Assembly: GCF_014647415.1 (NCBI RefSeq)
Contig: NZ_BMPD01000004.1
Location: 248,001 to 312,000 of the forward strand
Source of the DNA: Haloarcula sebkhae
GTDB taxonomy: Archaea; Halobacteriota; Halobacteria; Halobacteriales; Haloarculaceae
DNA length: 64,000 bases
Direction of reading: 5' to 3'
The notes under the pieces were generated by a model. That model had not been told where the DNA came from. It worked only from the letters and a program-made list of their open reading frames with translations, and searched no databases. Within the stretch, counting starts at the first letter, position 1, and every line of letters begins with the position of its first letter. The position numbers were made by a program, and so were the translations under genes. Positions 34,893-44,269 of the stretch are shown here, one piece after another.

Positions 34893-35012
34893 TAGACAGA
34901 TGCCGCCCGGCCATCGGCACTGCGTCAAGTGGTCGCTGGCGCAGTGGCAACATCTAGCAACTTGCGACAGCTTCGACGGCTCTTTTACTGTCGGGTAGTG
35001 ACAGACAACTGA

Positions 35013-35945
35013 ATGAGTCGCTATCGAACGACCGGTTGTTATCTCCTCCTCGCTGCAATCTGGGGTACTGCATTCATGGCGACAGATGTCGGCCTCGCCG
35101 ACCTGCCGCCGGTACCGTTCGCTGCCGTCCGCTTTGACATCGCCTCCGTCCTCCTGTTTGCCGCGTTGGCCATCACAGGTTCACTAGAACGGCCACAGAC
35201 CCGCGACGACTACGTGTATGTCCTCGCTGGTGGGACACTTATGATTGGCGTGCATCACGTATTCCTGTTCACCGGGCAACAGTACGTCACCGGAGCCGTC
35301 GCCGCCGTCTTGCTCGGTCTCGTTCCCGTCGTAACGCCCGCGCTCACAAAACTCGCGTCCAGCGATGACACGTTCACCGCGAATACGGGAGTCGGCGTGG
35401 TACTCGGGTTCGCCGGCGTTATCATCATTGCTGACCCCGACCCGGCGAACCTCCTCAGCAGCACGATCGGAATCGCGCTCGTGTTTGCGGCAGCGCTGGC
35501 GTTTGCCATCCCGGCCGTCGTGACGCACGACACCAGCCCGTCGATATCGTTTCTGGCCACGCAAGCATGGTTGATGGCTATCGGGGCCGTTGTCCTCCAT
35601 GTCACCGTGCTCGCGCTCCCCGGACAGTCGTTTGCAGACGCATCGTGGACACCGTCTGCGGTTGCGGCGCTGTTGTATTTGGCTGTCGTCGCCGGTATCG
35701 GCGGCTTCCTGCTGTACTTCCGGCTACTTGACCAGCTGGGTCCTATCGAGATGAGCTTCATCGAGTACGTGATTCCGCTGTTCGCCGCGCTTGCCGGCTG
35801 GCTCGTGCTCGACCAGCAGGTCACGCTCGCCACCGTCGGTGGGTTCGCGTGTATCCTGCTGGGATTCATCGCGGCGAAGTGGACGGCGTTGCGAGCGGAA
35901 CTGCGTCGGGTCGTCGAGCCGAAAACCAGTCCACCGGCAGACTAA
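35013..35945 (+). CDS. EamA/DMT-family transporter
   Basis: 310 residues with ten membrane segments and the two EamA repeats (residues about 10-135 and 150-290). Short loops, no cofactor motif. This family exports metabolites, amino acids or toxic compounds. A TATA-like ctcttttactg at 34980-34990 lies 28 bases before ATG 35013. It stands alone downstream of the IS remnant. Confidence 0.9.
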   Translation: MSRYRTTGCYLLLAAIWGTAFMATDVGLADLPPVPFAAVRFDIASVLLFAALAITGSLERPQTRDDYVYVLAGGTLMIGVHHVFLFTGQQYVTGAVAAVLLGLVPVVTPALTKLASSDDTFTANTGVGVVLGFAGVIIIADPDPANLLSSTIGIALVFAAALAFAIPAVVTHDTSPSISFLATQAWLMAIGAVVLHVTVLALPGQSFADASWTPSAVAALLYLAVVAGIGGFLLYFRLLDQLGPIEMSFIEYVIPLFAALAGWLVLDQQVTLATVGGFACILLGFIAAKWTALRAELRRVVEPKTSPPAD

Positions 35946-36220
35946 TTAGGAACAGCGATCACAGGCTGTCATTGACTTGACCATGCTGCCGGATTCAAAG
36001 AAATCGACAGTGGATCGAAAGGCGGTAAGAATGACCGCCAGACCGGAGTGGCAACGGCGTCGCGCTTCTGGAGACAACTGAATTGCAACCGCTATTTTGC
36101 TATCTTTTCAGAGGATCACGGGCAGTACTTGGCATTTGATAATAAACCCGGCTCCAAACGGAATCTTGTAAGAGCAGACCGCATCATAGCCGCGTGCACA
36201 TACTGGCGGGGCTAACGGGT

Positions 36221-36229
36221 TTTTATAAG
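36221..36229 (+). promoter_or_regulatory. TATA-like box for the DAACS symporter
   Basis: ttttataag sits 25-27 bases upstream of ATG 36250. Its position favours a leaderless transcript from that codon. Confidence 0.6.
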
Positions 36230-36249
36230 ACTACCCGATGCTGTGTAAT

Positions 36250-37554
36250 ATGATACAACCCATTCGCACGCTATGGAGCCGGTATCGATCTATCCCGCTC
36301 ATCTGGCGCATCTTTGTCGCCTTCGTACTGGGCGCAGGTGCCGGTATCGCGTTCGGGGAACAGATGGCTGTAGTCAGACCAGTGGGCGACCTCTTCCTTC
36401 GTCTGCTCAATATGCTGGTCATCCCGATTATCGTCTTCACACTGCTGACCGGGATTCGGCAGCTTTCGCCCGCAAAGCTCGGAAAGATCGGCGGTGCGAC
36501 AGTCGGTCTCTACGCCCTGACGACGACTCTCGCAGGTATTATTGGTCTCGCGGTTGCAAACGTTCTCCAGCCGGGCCGTGGGCTCGAATTCGGCGGCGGT
36601 GAAGCGCAATCGCAAGCACCGCCGTCGTTGCTGGATGTGGTTCTCGGAATCGTGCCGAACAATCCCGTCGCGGCGCTCGCAGAGGGGAATCTGCTGGCGA
36701 CGGTGTTCTTCGTCATCGTCTTCGGAATCGCGCTGACATACGTCCGCGCCCAGCAGGACGCGCTCGCAGAGAGTGTCGATTCAGTGTTCGAGGCCTTCGA
36801 AGTGGGTGCTGAAGCGATGTTCGTCATCGTTCGAGGGGTGCTCGAATTCGGTGTGCTCGGCGTATTCGCGTTGATGGCGTCCGGAATCGGCACTGAAGGT
36901 ATCGGCCTGTTCTCCTCACTGGGCGAGCTCGTGTTGGCAGTCACTATTGCAATCGTCATTCACATCGGCTTCACTTATCTCGTTTTCCTGATGGGCGTGG
37001 TTGCCGATGTCTCCCCGATTGCGTTCCTCAGCGGGGCGAGAGACGCGATGGTGACTGCGTTTGCAACTCGGTCGTCGAGCGGAACGCTACCCGTCACGAT
37101 GCGTAATGCAGACGAAGACCTGCAGATCGCCGAACGCGTGTATTCGTTCACGCTCCCGGTCGGTGCAACGGCGAACATGGACGGGGCCGCCATTCGGCAG
37201 GCAATCACCGTAATGTTCGCCGCAAACGTCGTCGGACAGCCACTGGTGCTTACTGAACAGGTTTTCGTGTTGATTGTGGCTGTCCTCATCAGCATCGGCA
37301 CCGCTGGCGTTCCGGGAGCGGGCATTGTCATGCTCACTGTAATTCTCACGCAGGTCGGCCTCCCGCTGGAGGTCGTTGGGTTCGTCGCCGGCGTTGACCC
37401 GATCCTCGGACGGATTGCGACGATGAACAACGTCACTGGTGACCTCGCGGTTTCGACCGTTGTGGGGAAGTGGAACGACGGACTCGACCTTGGTGAGGGC
37501 GTCTGGTCACGAAATCTGAGCGGAGTCGCCGAGTTCGTTCCCGGTGATGACTAG
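36250..37554 (+). CDS. Dicarboxylate/amino acid:cation symporter (DAACS, GltP-like)
   Basis: 434 residues with eight membrane segments and the two hairpin loops. The Ser-rich HP1 loop is ATRSSSGTLPV; the cation-binding loop reads NMDGAA (usually NMDGTA), followed by the HP2 region AGVPGAG. It takes up glutamate, aspartate or C4-dicarboxylates with Na+ or H+. A good TATA-like ttttataag (36221-36229) lies 27 bases before ATG 36250, so that start is preferred over ATG 36238, which would add MLCN. Confidence 0.92.
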   Translation: MIQPIRTLWSRYRSIPLIWRIFVAFVLGAGAGIAFGEQMAVVRPVGDLFLRLLNMLVIPIIVFTLLTGIRQLSPAKLGKIGGATVGLYALTTTLAGIIGLAVANVLQPGRGLEFGGGEAQSQAPPSLLDVVLGIVPNNPVAALAEGNLLATVFFVIVFGIALTYVRAQQDALAESVDSVFEAFEVGAEAMFVIVRGVLEFGVLGVFALMASGIGTEGIGLFSSLGELVLAVTIAIVIHIGFTYLVFLMGVVADVSPIAFLSGARDAMVTAFATRSSSGTLPVTMRNADEDLQIAERVYSFTLPVGATANMDGAAIRQAITVMFAANVVGQPLVLTEQVFVLIVAVLISIGTAGVPGAGIVMLTVILTQVGLPLEVVGFVAGVDPILGRIATMNNVTGDLAVSTVVGKWNDGLDLGEGVWSRNLSGVAEFVPGDD

Positions 37555-37749
37555 AGGGCAGCGGTAGAAACAGACCCTAATGCTGGTACAGTTGTTATTC
37601 TAATCTATAAGAACAGAACCACGTCTCGTGGCTGGACTGATAACGCCAGTATGAGGGGATCTGGGACGATCACACCAGTTAGAAGCGTTTTTCCGGCCAA
37701 TTCGTCGGATCGCTACAGTCTCAGAAACCGCGCAGTACCAGTTTCAACG

Positions 37750-38613
37750 TTATTTGGTTCGTTTCCGTTCCTGCGTCGGGTGGTCCGTGACGTACACTTT
37801 CGTATCGTCCGGAACGTCGTCGGTGACCCAGGAGTTCGCCCCGATGCTAACGTGGTCGCCTACACTAATAGCGCCCAAGACTTTCGTGCCCGCGCCGATG
37901 ACGACGTGATCGCCGATATCCGGATGCCGTTTGTATCCCTTCTTGAGTCTGTGTTCGTCGCTCTCGTCGGCCTCGAAGTGGAGCGCGCCAAGCGTCACGT
38001 CCTGATAGAGACGGACCCACTCCCCGACAGTGGTGGTTTCGCCAATGACGACACCGGTTCCGTGGTCGATGAAGAAGTGGTCGCCAATTTCGGCGCCGGG
38101 GTGGATGTCGATGCCGGTCTCAGTCTTGGCGTATTCAGTGAGTTCGCGAGCGTACTCGGACGCCCCAGCTTCGTAGAGGGTGTGTGCGACCCGTTGGACG
38201 AGTATCGCCATGAACCCCGGATAGGACCGGATGATCTCCATGTACGTCTTCGCCGCCGGATCGCCTTTGAACGCGGCCTCGACGTCTTTTTTCAGCCGAG
38301 CGCGAACGGTGGGGAGCTGGTCAATGACTGTGGCGACTGTCTCTGCCGGGTCCGATCCCGAGTACGGTCTGATACCCGAATAGAAGAGCCCGCCGAGGGT
38401 ATCAAGCTGATCCAGAACAGCGAGTTCGTCCCGGACCAGTGCGGCAGCGTTCCAGCAGGTCGGAAAGAACAGTCGCTTGAGGATGTCGACCTCCGCTCGG
38501 CGGTGTTCTCGCCGCGGGAATTCCATCTGAGTCTGGGTAGGGAACGGCGCTTCGTCGGCCTGGTACGCCGCGAACAGTCTCTCGTGTGTGTCGCCTGTGT
38601 AACAGTAGTCCAT
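37750..38613 (-). CDS. cysE: Serine O-acetyltransferase
   Basis: 287 residues: an N-terminal helical domain (about 1-150) and a left-handed beta-helix (hexapeptide repeats) from about 155 on, with HPGAEIGDHFFIDHGTGVVI, GAGTKVLGAI and SIGANSWV. It acetylates serine as the first step of cysteine synthesis. A 30-residue polar C-terminal tail (KVYVTDHPTQERKRTK) is somewhat longer than usual for feedback-sensitive CysE. The TATA-like cttagtatt (38637-38645) lies about 27 bases upstream. Confidence 0.93.
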   Translation of the reverse strand: MDYCYTGDTHERLFAAYQADEAPFPTQTQMEFPRREHRRAEVDILKRLFFPTCWNAAALVRDELAVLDQLDTLGGLFYSGIRPYSGSDPAETVATVIDQLPTVRARLKKDVEAAFKGDPAAKTYMEIIRSYPGFMAILVQRVAHTLYEAGASEYARELTEYAKTETGIDIHPGAEIGDHFFIDHGTGVVIGETTTVGEWVRLYQDVTLGALHFEADESDEHRLKKGYKRHPDIGDHVVIGAGTKVLGAISVGDHVSIGANSWVTDDVPDDTKVYVTDHPTQERKRTK

Positions 38614-38715
38614 ATCGGATTATCGGGCCGAAGCATCTTAGTATTGAAACAACAGTTGTCTTTTCGACCACATGTTGTGTTCTCGCTAGCAGAGTAGCCC
38701 TGAAAACGAGCAGAA

Positions 38716-38728
38716 TCTCACAGTGAGA
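38716..38728. promoter_or_regulatory. Perfect palindrome TCTCAC-A-GTGAGA
   Basis: A 13-base palindrome about 40 bases upstream of ATG 38765, in the promoter area of the zinc-ribbon gene. It is a candidate operator. Confidence 0.3.
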
Positions 38729-38764
38729 GATAGCTATTTGATACTGGCTTGTCATCGAGTCAGT

Positions 38765-38965
38765 ATGAACGGCGAGTGCTACTTCTGTCACGGCATCGTT
38801 TCAGCACCGGAGGACGGCCACATCTGGCTGCGTGAACACGACAGCCACGAGGTGTATATGCACGAACAGTGTGCCAGCGGACACAACGTCATCGAAGGAG
38901 GACAGAACCCGGCGGGTGAACTCCTGATTACGTGCCCGGAGTGTGGCGAAGTCGAAACAGTGTAA
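38765..38965 (+). CDS. Small zinc-ribbon protein
   Basis: 66 residues with two CxxC pairs (CYFCHG near residue 5 and CPECGE near 59) plus a His-rich middle (HIWLREHDSHEVYMHEQC). Most likely a structural zinc protein; partner unknown. ATG 38765 gives a compact product. An upstream in-frame start at 38723 overlaps a palindrome and is unlikely. Confidence 0.6.
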   Translation: MNGECYFCHGIVSAPEDGHIWLREHDSHEVYMHEQCASGHNVIEGGQNPAGELLITCPECGEVETV

Positions 38966-39000
38966 CACGGGTGGTTCTGCGGACGGGCAGCAGTCCCAAC

Positions 39001-39894
39001 CTACGGGAGTGTAATATCGACGCCGGACTGCAGGCTAGCCGCTTTCACCGTGTTGTACATCAGCATCGCAATGGTGAGCGGGCCAACACCGCCAGGGACT
39101 GGGGTGATGGCGTCCGCTTTTGCTTTGGCGCTCTCGAAATCCACGTCCCCGACGAGTTCGTACCCCTTATCCGTGTCAGCGTCGACCCGGTTGATACCGA
39201 CATCGATGACCGTCGTGCCGTCCGAGAGCATCGATCCGTCTATCATCTCTGGAACCCCGGCGGCGGCTATCACGATGTCGGCGTTACGAGTCTTTTCGGC
39301 AAGATCGTCAGTTCGTGAGTGACACACAGTCGTCGTCGCGTTGCCACCCGGCCCGTACTGGATAAGCAGGTTCGCCATCGGTTTGCCGACGATGTCCGAG
39401 CGGCCGACGACGACGGCGTCTTTCCCCGCCGTCTCGACACCAGTTTCGGCCAGTATTTTCTGTATTCCGTGGGGCGTGCAAGGTTTGTATCGCGCGTTCC
39501 CCGCGACGAGTCGGCCCACGTTTTCCGGGTGGAACCCATCGACATCTTTCATCGGGTCGATGCGAACCAGCACGTCACGCTTGTTCACGTGGTCGGGGAC
39601 CGGCATCTGGACGAGGATTCCGTGAACAGCCGGGTCCGCGTTCAGTTCGTCGATGGTCCCAAACAGCGTCTCGGCCGGTTCGTCCGCGCTGATTTCGTAA
39701 TGGAACCCCTCGATGCCGATCACCTCACAGGCCTGTTGTTTCATCGAGACGTACGTCTCACTCGCGCCGTCATCGCTCATTAGCACCGTCGCCAGCCCCG
39801 GTGTGACGCCCTCGCTGATGAGCGTATCCGTGCACGCCGCGACGCCCGCTGTGATCTGGTCGCCGATCTCGTTGCCGTCGATTATTGTAGTCAT
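39001..39894 (-). CDS. folD: Methylenetetrahydrofolate dehydrogenase / methenyltetrahydrofolate cyclohydrolase
   Basis: 297 residues with the FolD layout: catalytic Lys in YVSMKQQ near residue 50, EDxDGFHP-like region FHPENVGRL, NAD(P) loop VVGRSDIVGKPMANLL and the C-terminal ITPVPGGVGPLT. It oxidises 5,10-methylene-H4F and hydrolyses the resulting methenyl-H4F to 10-formyl-H4F. It can take up one-carbon units that the 8-19 kb locus makes. ATG 39894 is used; an ATG at 39912 would add six residues. Confidence 0.95.
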   Translation of the reverse strand: MTTIIDGNEIGDQITAGVAACTDTLISEGVTPGLATVLMSDDGASETYVSMKQQACEVIGIEGFHYEISADEPAETLFGTIDELNADPAVHGILVQMPVPDHVNKRDVLVRIDPMKDVDGFHPENVGRLVAGNARYKPCTPHGIQKILAETGVETAGKDAVVVGRSDIVGKPMANLLIQYGPGGNATTTVCHSRTDDLAEKTRNADIVIAAAGVPEMIDGSMLSDGTTVIDVGINRVDADTDKGYELVGDVDFESAKAKADAITPVPGGVGPLTIAMLMYNTVKAASLQSGVDITLP

Positions 39895-40211
39895 TATTGC
39901 TGTGTTCGCCATCAGCCCGAGAGTCCCCGATCAGGCGCCCAGACCGGGAACCGCTGCTGGACGGTCGGCTGTCGGGGCCGGGCAAGCGTTCGATACCCGT
40001 CTCAAACCCCGCAGGTATAGTGGGTGATGTGGAATAGTCCAACCGTTGAAATCCCACCGGCTATTCGTCCAGTGAGCAACCACAAGCGGTAGACAATTCG
40101 ACAGTATATCGGCTTCAGGGGCAAGGGACCGAAAGTTTTTGTCATGACCCATGTTTGGTCTACACAACCACACTGAGAGGCATGGGCCTCTCGTCCGGGA
40201 GCAACTGCACT
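39895..40211. other. Divergent region between folD and the chorismate enzyme
   Basis: About 317 bases with no supportable gene. A TATA-like tcgacagtatat stretch near 40100-40108 and an AT-rich agttttt near 40135 could serve the plus-strand gene. The plus-strand gene frame also runs open to 40155, so an earlier start such as ATG 40182 cannot be excluded. Confidence 0.4.
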
Positions 40212-41723
40212 ATGACTGAGATTCGATTCAGCACCGATAAAGAATCGTTCATCGAAACTGCGAGGGCAGCAGCAGACGGCACCCGTGTGCCGGTTGAGGC
40301 GCGCGTCACCGTTGCCGACCCGTTCGAAGCGTATCGCCGCGCCCGCGACGGGAACACAGACGGCTTCTATCTCGAAACGACCGGCGGGCAGTCGGGCTGG
40401 GGGTACTTCGGCGTCGCTCCGGTCGAGCAAATCGAGGTCACTGCGGGAGCGACGCCCGCAGAGGATGGCGGTAGTCCAAGTATCGAGACCATCGACGAGC
40501 TACTCGACCGCGAACACCTGGAACGGGGCGACTGTACGGTTCCATACCCGTGTGGCGCGTTCGGCTGGCTTTCCTACGACGTAGCACGGGAACTGGAAGA
40601 CATCCCAGAGACGACCATTTCGGATGGCCTTCCACGGCTCCAGTTGGGTGTATTCGACTGCGTCGCCGCGTGGGAGGAGCCACACGATGGAGAGGTCGAA
40701 CTGCACGTGACGGCGTGCCCCATCGTTGATGGGTCACCTGAAGCGGCATTCGAGCGCGGCCGGGAGCTGGCCCGCGAACTGGCAAAGGACGCCGTCCACG
40801 GCGAGCGACACGTCGAAACCCAGCCAACCGCTGCGACGCAGGCCACGTTCGAGAGCGAGTGCGGCGAAGCGGCGTTTGCTGACCGCGTCCGGCAAATAAA
40901 ACAGTACGTCACGGACGGCGACACGTTCCAGACGAACGTCTCACACCGGCTGACCGCCCCGGCGGCCGTCCACCCGGTCGACACCTTCGACGCCGTCCGG
41001 CGGGTGAACCCGGCCCCGTACTCGGCCCTGCTTGAGTTCCCCGGCGTCGACCTCGTCAGCGCCAGTCCGGAACTCTTGCTGGATGTCGATGGCGACCAGT
41101 TGCTCACGGAACCGATTGCCGGGACGCGCCCGCGAGGTGATACGCCCGCGGAAGACGAGGAACTGGAGGCGGACCTTTGCAGCGACGAGAAAGAGCGGGC
41201 CGAACACGCGATGCTGGTCGACCTCGAACGCAACGACCTCGGAAAGGTCAGCGAGTACGGGTCCGTCGATGTCGCTGAGTACCGCCGCGTCGACCGGTAT
41301 TCGGAGGTGATGCACCTCGTGTCGCTCATCGAAGGGGAATTGCGCGACGACGTGAGCATCGCCGACGCAGTCGCCGCGGTGTTCCCCGGCGGCACCATCA
41401 CTGGTGCGCCGAAACCGCGGACGATGGAGATTATCGACGAGGTGGAGACGACGCGTCGAGGGCCTTACACCGGCAGTATCGGGGTGTTCGGCTTCGACGA
41501 CCGGGCGACACTGAACATCACTATCAGGACGCTGGTCCACTACGACGGCGAATACCGGCTCCGCGTCGGGAGCGGTATCGTACACGACTCCGTTCCAGAG
41601 GCGGAGTACCGGGAGACACTGGACAAGGCCCGGGCGCTCGTCACAGCTGTCGACGAAGCCTTGGGCGAACAGGGGTCGTTCGCGGTCGAATCCGGGACCG
41701 AACCGATGGAGGGAATCCGATGA
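40212..41723 (+). CDS. trpE: Chorismate-utilising enzyme: anthranilate synthase or aminodeoxychorismate synthase component I (TrpE/PabB)
   Basis: 503 residues; an N-terminal domain followed by the chorismate-binding fold with [16 protein letters not shown] and [14 protein letters not shown]. Features point both ways. For TrpE: the active-site motif is PIAGT (anthranilate synthase has Ala, E. coli PabB has Lys there). For Pab[12 protein letters not shown] resembles PabB more than TrpE (usually PAGTLSGAPK), and the N-terminal Trp-binding LLES motif is replaced by YLET. Surrounded by folate genes and lacking other trp genes, p-aminobenzoate synthesis is a real option. Its partner overlaps its last four bases. 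Confidence 0.85.
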   Translation: MTEIRFSTDKESFIETARAAADGTRVPVEARVTVADPFEAYRRARDGNTDGFYLETTGGQSGWGYFGVAPVEQIEVTAGATPAEDGGSPSIETIDELLDREHLERGDCTVPYPCGAFGWLSYDVARELEDIPETTISDGLPRLQLGVFDCVAAWEEPHDGEVELHVTACPIVDGSPEAAFERGRELARELAKDAVHGERHVETQPTAATQATFESECGEAAFADRVRQIKQYVTDGDTFQTNVSHRLTAPAAVHPVDTFDAVRRVNPAPYSALLEFPGVDLVSASPELLLDVDGDQLLTEPIAGTRPRGDTPAEDEELEADLCSDEKERAEHAMLVDLERNDLGKVSEYGSVDVAEYRRVDRYSEVMHLVSLIEGELRDDVSIADAVAAVFPGGTITGAPKPRTMEIIDEVETTRRGPYTGSIGVFGFDDRATLNITIRTLVHYDGEYRLRVGSGIVHDSVPEAEYRETLDKARALVTAVDEALGEQGSFAVESGTEPMEGIR

Positions 41724-42292
41724 TACTCATCATCGACAACTACGATTCCTTCGCCTACAATCTGGTCCAGTACGTCGGCGAGTTCGACGATGTCACGGTT
41801 CGCCGGAACGACGCTATCGACGTGGCGGACATCCGCGAACTCGACCCGGACGGCATCGTCGTCTCCCCTGGCCCCGGAACGCCAGCGGAGGCCGGCGTAT
41901 CGATCGACGTTTTCGCCGAGACAGAGTACCCGGCGCTTGGCGTCTGTCTGGGCCACCAGGCCCTCTGTGCGGCCCACGGGACCCCTGTCGGCCACGCACC
42001 GAGTGTGGTCCACGGGAAGCCCTCGGAAGTCCGCCACGACGGGACGGAGCTGTACGACGGGGTCGACGATCCGTTCGAAGTGGGGCGGTACCACTCGCTG
42101 GCCGTCGAGGCGACCGCGCTCCCGGACGAGTTAGAGGAAACGGCCCACACCAACGACGAGCAGGGGGTCGTGATGGGCGTCCAGCACGTCGAAAAACCAC
42201 ACATCGGCGTCCAGTTCCATCCGGAGAGCATTCTCACCAACGCCGGGAAACAGCTGGTCGAGAACTTCTGTACCGGGATCACCGAGGCCTGA
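41720..42292 (+). CDS. trpG: Glutamine amidotransferase subunit of the chorismate enzyme (TrpG/PabA)
   Basis: 190 residues of a class I glutamine amidotransferase. The triad is Cys in [10 protein letters not shown], His and Glu in FHPES; the N-terminus is [20 protein letters not shown]. It releases ammonia from glutamine for the large subunit. The ATG overlaps the large-subunit stop, with ggagg at 41708-41712. Whether it serves tryptophan or p-aminobenzoate synthesis follows from the partner, which is unresolved. Confidence 0.93.
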   Translation: MILIIDNYDSFAYNLVQYVGEFDDVTVRRNDAIDVADIRELDPDGIVVSPGPGTPAEAGVSIDVFAETEYPALGVCLGHQALCAAHGTPVGHAPSVVHGKPSEVRHDGTELYDGVDDPFEVGRYHSLAVEATALPDELEETAHTNDEQGVVMGVQHVEKPHIGVQFHPESILTNAGKQLVENFCTGITEA

Positions 42293-42312
42293 CCACACCG
42301 CGCGAGTAGGGC

Positions 42313-44169
42313 CTACTTTTCTTCTGGTGGGTCCACGTCGTGATGGGTCTGGATGTCCGGCAGTTTCCTGACGGCGCGCCTGACGAGTGACGTATGGTCC
42401 CGCTCGTTCCGGTACCAGGTCACGGTCAGCCCGCCGACCGCTACGAGCGATATCACGGCGAATGGGCCGCCTGTCAGGACGGCCAGTGCCTGTAACGTCT
42501 CAGCACCTCCGAAGAGCAACACCGAGACGGCGACCGCACCCTGGAAGACCCCCCAGAAGACGATATGCGTCGCCGACGGCGCGATTTCCCGTCGCGTCGC
42601 CAGAACTGAAACGACGAGTGTTGAGGTGTCCGCCGATGTGGCCATGAACACGATGATGAGCGCGAGAAACAGGAACATGAGGAGCTGTCCCAGCGGCAAC
42701 GATGACAGCAGCGGGAACCCGGCGACAGCCTCCGAACCACCGCGTTGTGCGATAGCGGCGAGAATATCGGCCCGGCCCGTCTGCTGGACGAACAGCGACG
42801 TGCCACCGAGCAAGAGGAACCAGACCATCGTCGCCGCCGAGGTTGCGACGACGCTCGTGAACACGACGGTCCTGACCCGGCGACCGCGGGAGAGGGCGGC
42901 GATGAACAGCCCGGCGAAGGGAGCCCAGGAGAACCACCACGACCAGTTCCAGACGGTCCACTCCGCAACCCACTGCCCGCCGGTGTGAAGGCTCAGCGGG
43001 ACGAACTCTACCACGTATGTCCCGAGTGCCTGCGTCCCGCGCTGGAGGATGAACGACCGTGGCCCGACGGCGACGACGAGGAGCGCGAACAGGCCGAACA
43101 GGACGATGTTCAGACCGGCGATGCGACGGATACCGCGGTGAATCCCGGTCGCACTGGAGACGACGAATATCAGCGTCAGTCCGCCGACGAACAGGACCGG
43201 TCCGATTTCACCGGCCGCCACCCCCCACTGGTAATTGATGCCAGCGAGGAACTGCTCGCTCACGAGCGCAACCGAAGTGGCGATGCCGCCGATAGTGGCG
43301 AAGACAGCCAACGTATCGACTAGTTTGGTCCAGCCCGAATCCAGCCCGTCAACGCCGAGAATCGGTGCCAGCACCGTCGAGACTCGGAGCGGCGCACCCC
43401 GTGTGAACGCGAAGTACGCTATCGGGACGCCGATGACGGCGTACGCGCTCCAAGCAGAGACACCCCAGTGAAAGAGGGTGTACACCAGCGCGCCGTTGAT
43501 AGCGTCCGGCGACCCGGCGGTAGCCCCGATGTACGGCGGCGGCTGATCGTAATGAAACAGAGCCTCCGTGGGCCCCCAGAACACCAGTCCGGCCGCGATG
43601 CCGGCAGTGAACACGAGCGTGAAGTACGTCGGGTACGTGTAGCTGGGCTCCGTGTCCGGACCGCCGAGTTTGATGTCGCCCCACGGCCCCACCAGCAGGA
43701 ACAGGCAGTAACAGACAGCGAGGAAGACGGCAGCGAGAAACAGCGGACCACCGGTACGCAGCACCGTGGCCGCCGCAGCATCGACAGTGCCCGTCGTCCG
43801 TGTTGGGAACGCCACCTGTAGCCCGAAGAACCCGGCGAACACGAGCACCGGGAACACGAGGACAGCCGGTTCGTGCTGGGTGAGAAATCCCCGAACGGCC
43901 TGCCAGACATCAGTCTGTCGGACACGCAGGAAGACGTCGGCCGCGGCTGGCGCGGTAGTATCTTCGGAGTACGGAAGCAGCGCGATGTAACACAGCCCCG
44001 AGCTGAAAAACACGAGCGCGACAGTCAGCCATGCCGGCCCGGTCACGGCTTCGCCAACGAGCGTCGGAAAAAAGAATCCCGCGAGTACGAGCGCCCCGGA
44101 CGCGGCGCACAGTGGCACCAGTAGCCGGCCGACGATCTCCGCAATGCCACTGGCGTCCGAGGTGGCCAT
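42313..44169 (-). CDS. BCCT-family transporter (second copy)
   Basis: 618 residues with twelve to thirteen membrane segments. The BCCT signature WNWSWWFSWAPFAGLF appears near residue 400, and the later helix pattern is typical. It is divergent from the first BCCT protein; the extra N-terminal membrane span may be an added helix. It likely takes up a quaternary ammonium or sulfonium compound. A TATA-like acatatat (minus strand, 44193-44200) lies about 27 bases before ATG 44169. Confidence 0.9.
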   Translation of the reverse strand: MATSDASGIAEIVGRLLVPLCAASGALVLAGFFFPTLVGEAVTGPAWLTVALVFFSSGLCYIALLPYSEDTTAPAAADVFLRVRQTDVWQAVRGFLTQHEPAVLVFPVLVFAGFFGLQVAFPTRTTGTVDAAAATVLRTGGPLFLAAVFLAVCYCLFLLVGPWGDIKLGGPDTEPSYTYPTYFTLVFTAGIAAGLVFWGPTEALFHYDQPPPYIGATAGSPDAINGALVYTLFHWGVSAWSAYAVIGVPIAYFAFTRGAPLRVSTVLAPILGVDGLDSGWTKLVDTLAVFATIGGIATSVALVSEQFLAGINYQWGVAAGEIGPVLFVGGLTLIFVVSSATGIHRGIRRIAGLNIVLFGLFALLVVAVGPRSFILQRGTQALGTYVVEFVPLSLHTGGQWVAEWTVWNWSWWFSWAPFAGLFIAALSRGRRVRTVVFTSVVATSAATMVWFLLLGGTSLFVQQTGRADILAAIAQRGGSEAVAGFPLLSSLPLGQLLMFLFLALIIVFMATSADTSTLVVSVLATRREIAPSATHIVFWGVFQGAVAVSVLLFGGAETLQALAVLTGGPFAVISLVAVGGLTVTWYRNERDHTSLVRRAVRKLPDIQTHHDVDPPEEK

Positions 44170-44192
44170 ACCTCGATATTCAGTGTCGAATA

Positions 44193-44200
44193 CATATATT
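44193..44200 (-). promoter_or_regulatory. TATA-like box for the second BCCT gene
   Basis: Minus-strand aatatatg is centred about 27 bases before ATG 44169 and indicates a leaderless transcript. Confidence 0.5.
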
Positions 44201-44269
44201 ACTATCCCAGAACGCCACTGAAACTGGCGACTGTAGCGGTCGAGACCAGCGTCGCTGAAGGTGGCTGGG

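Noticed and set aside
35983..36081. 32-codon ATG frame between the EamA and DAACS genes
   Set aside because: Very short, basic and without a promoter-like element; cannot be supported.
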